64,000 nt of DNA from Prevotella veroralis DSM 19559 = JCM 6290 (GTDB taxonomy: Bacteria; Bacteroidota; Bacteroidia; Bacteroidales; Bacteroidaceae). The notes under the pieces were generated by a model that worked only from the letters and a program-made list of their open reading frames with translations, had not been told where the DNA came from and made no database searches. Below, in pieces: positions 63,950 through 64,000 of the stretch (position 1 is the first letter of the stretch; each line of letters starts with the position of its first letter). The position numbers and the translations under genes are program-made. The DNA is taken from assembly GCF_000377625.1 (NCBI RefSeq), contig NZ_KB898325.1:186001-250000 (forward strand), read 5' to 3'.

Positions 63950-64000
63950 AGCTTTGATGTTTTAAATTGTTATAATATTTATGTTTACTTATTCTTCATA

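Noticed and set aside
63950..64000. A gene entering the window from the right on the minus strand
   Set aside because: Only about 50 bases remain and a possible terminal codon pattern near 63990 is too short to support a call.

Overview
The window looks like a chromosome segment of a Bacteroidota bacterium, most likely a Prevotella or close relative. The DNA is AT-rich. Many genes are preceded by the Bacteroidota promoter pattern (TTTG, about 19 bp, TAnnTTTG) and show no clear Shine-Dalgarno sites. Lineage markers include BACON-domain lipoproteins, a type IX secretion sorting tail, TamL, and the families DUF4494, DUF4421 and DUF5715. I see no rRNA, tRNA or CRISPR array.

Layout. 1-1616: the end of an outer-membrane beta-barrel gene and a small TonB-C protein. 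2232-12602: core metabolism and housekeeping (dapA; a minus-strand run phoH, purC, ubiE, aroE, purM, a HARE-HTH/nuclease gene, prfA, a membrane protein, pyrF; then a DUF5715 protein). 12713-21631: a secreted-protein locus on the minus strand with two paralogous BACON lipoproteins, an S8 protease with a T9SS tail, a PorV-like barrel and another secreted protein. 22265-44554: mostly core genes (FtsX permease, aminotransferase, YggS, TrmH, TamL, WalJ-like hydrolase, an ABC-F protein interrupted by a stop codon, ysxC, a Gfo/Idh oxidoreductase, DUF4421-DUF1460-symporter, maeB, and a TetR-SGNH-MBOAT acylation operon).

44750-57660 is an integrated mobilizable element: an IS982-type insertion, a broken MobV relaxase with a candidate oriT, a frameshifted primase, a frameshifted VirE-type ATPase, two small helix-turn-helix proteins, a 1243-residue single-chain restriction-modification-specificity protein with its own small regulator, and two tandem tyrosine recombinases. 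Mobilization and replication genes have decayed while the R-M cargo and the integrases keep intact frames. The IS sits at the left junction and has probably removed the left end of the element.

58361-64000 returns to core genes: fabD, an alpha-amylase fused to an AlaX-like tRNA-editing domain, rng, and a 29-residue basic ribosomal-type protein.

The most unusual signal lies between genes. Nearly every long intergenic gap carries an array of dyad-symmetric units spaced 22 or 23 bp apart. The unit sequence differs between loci and can change in the middle of an array without losing register. Several arrays are arranged as large palindromes, and one is bounded by 34-bp inverted repeats. I know of no described element with this design.
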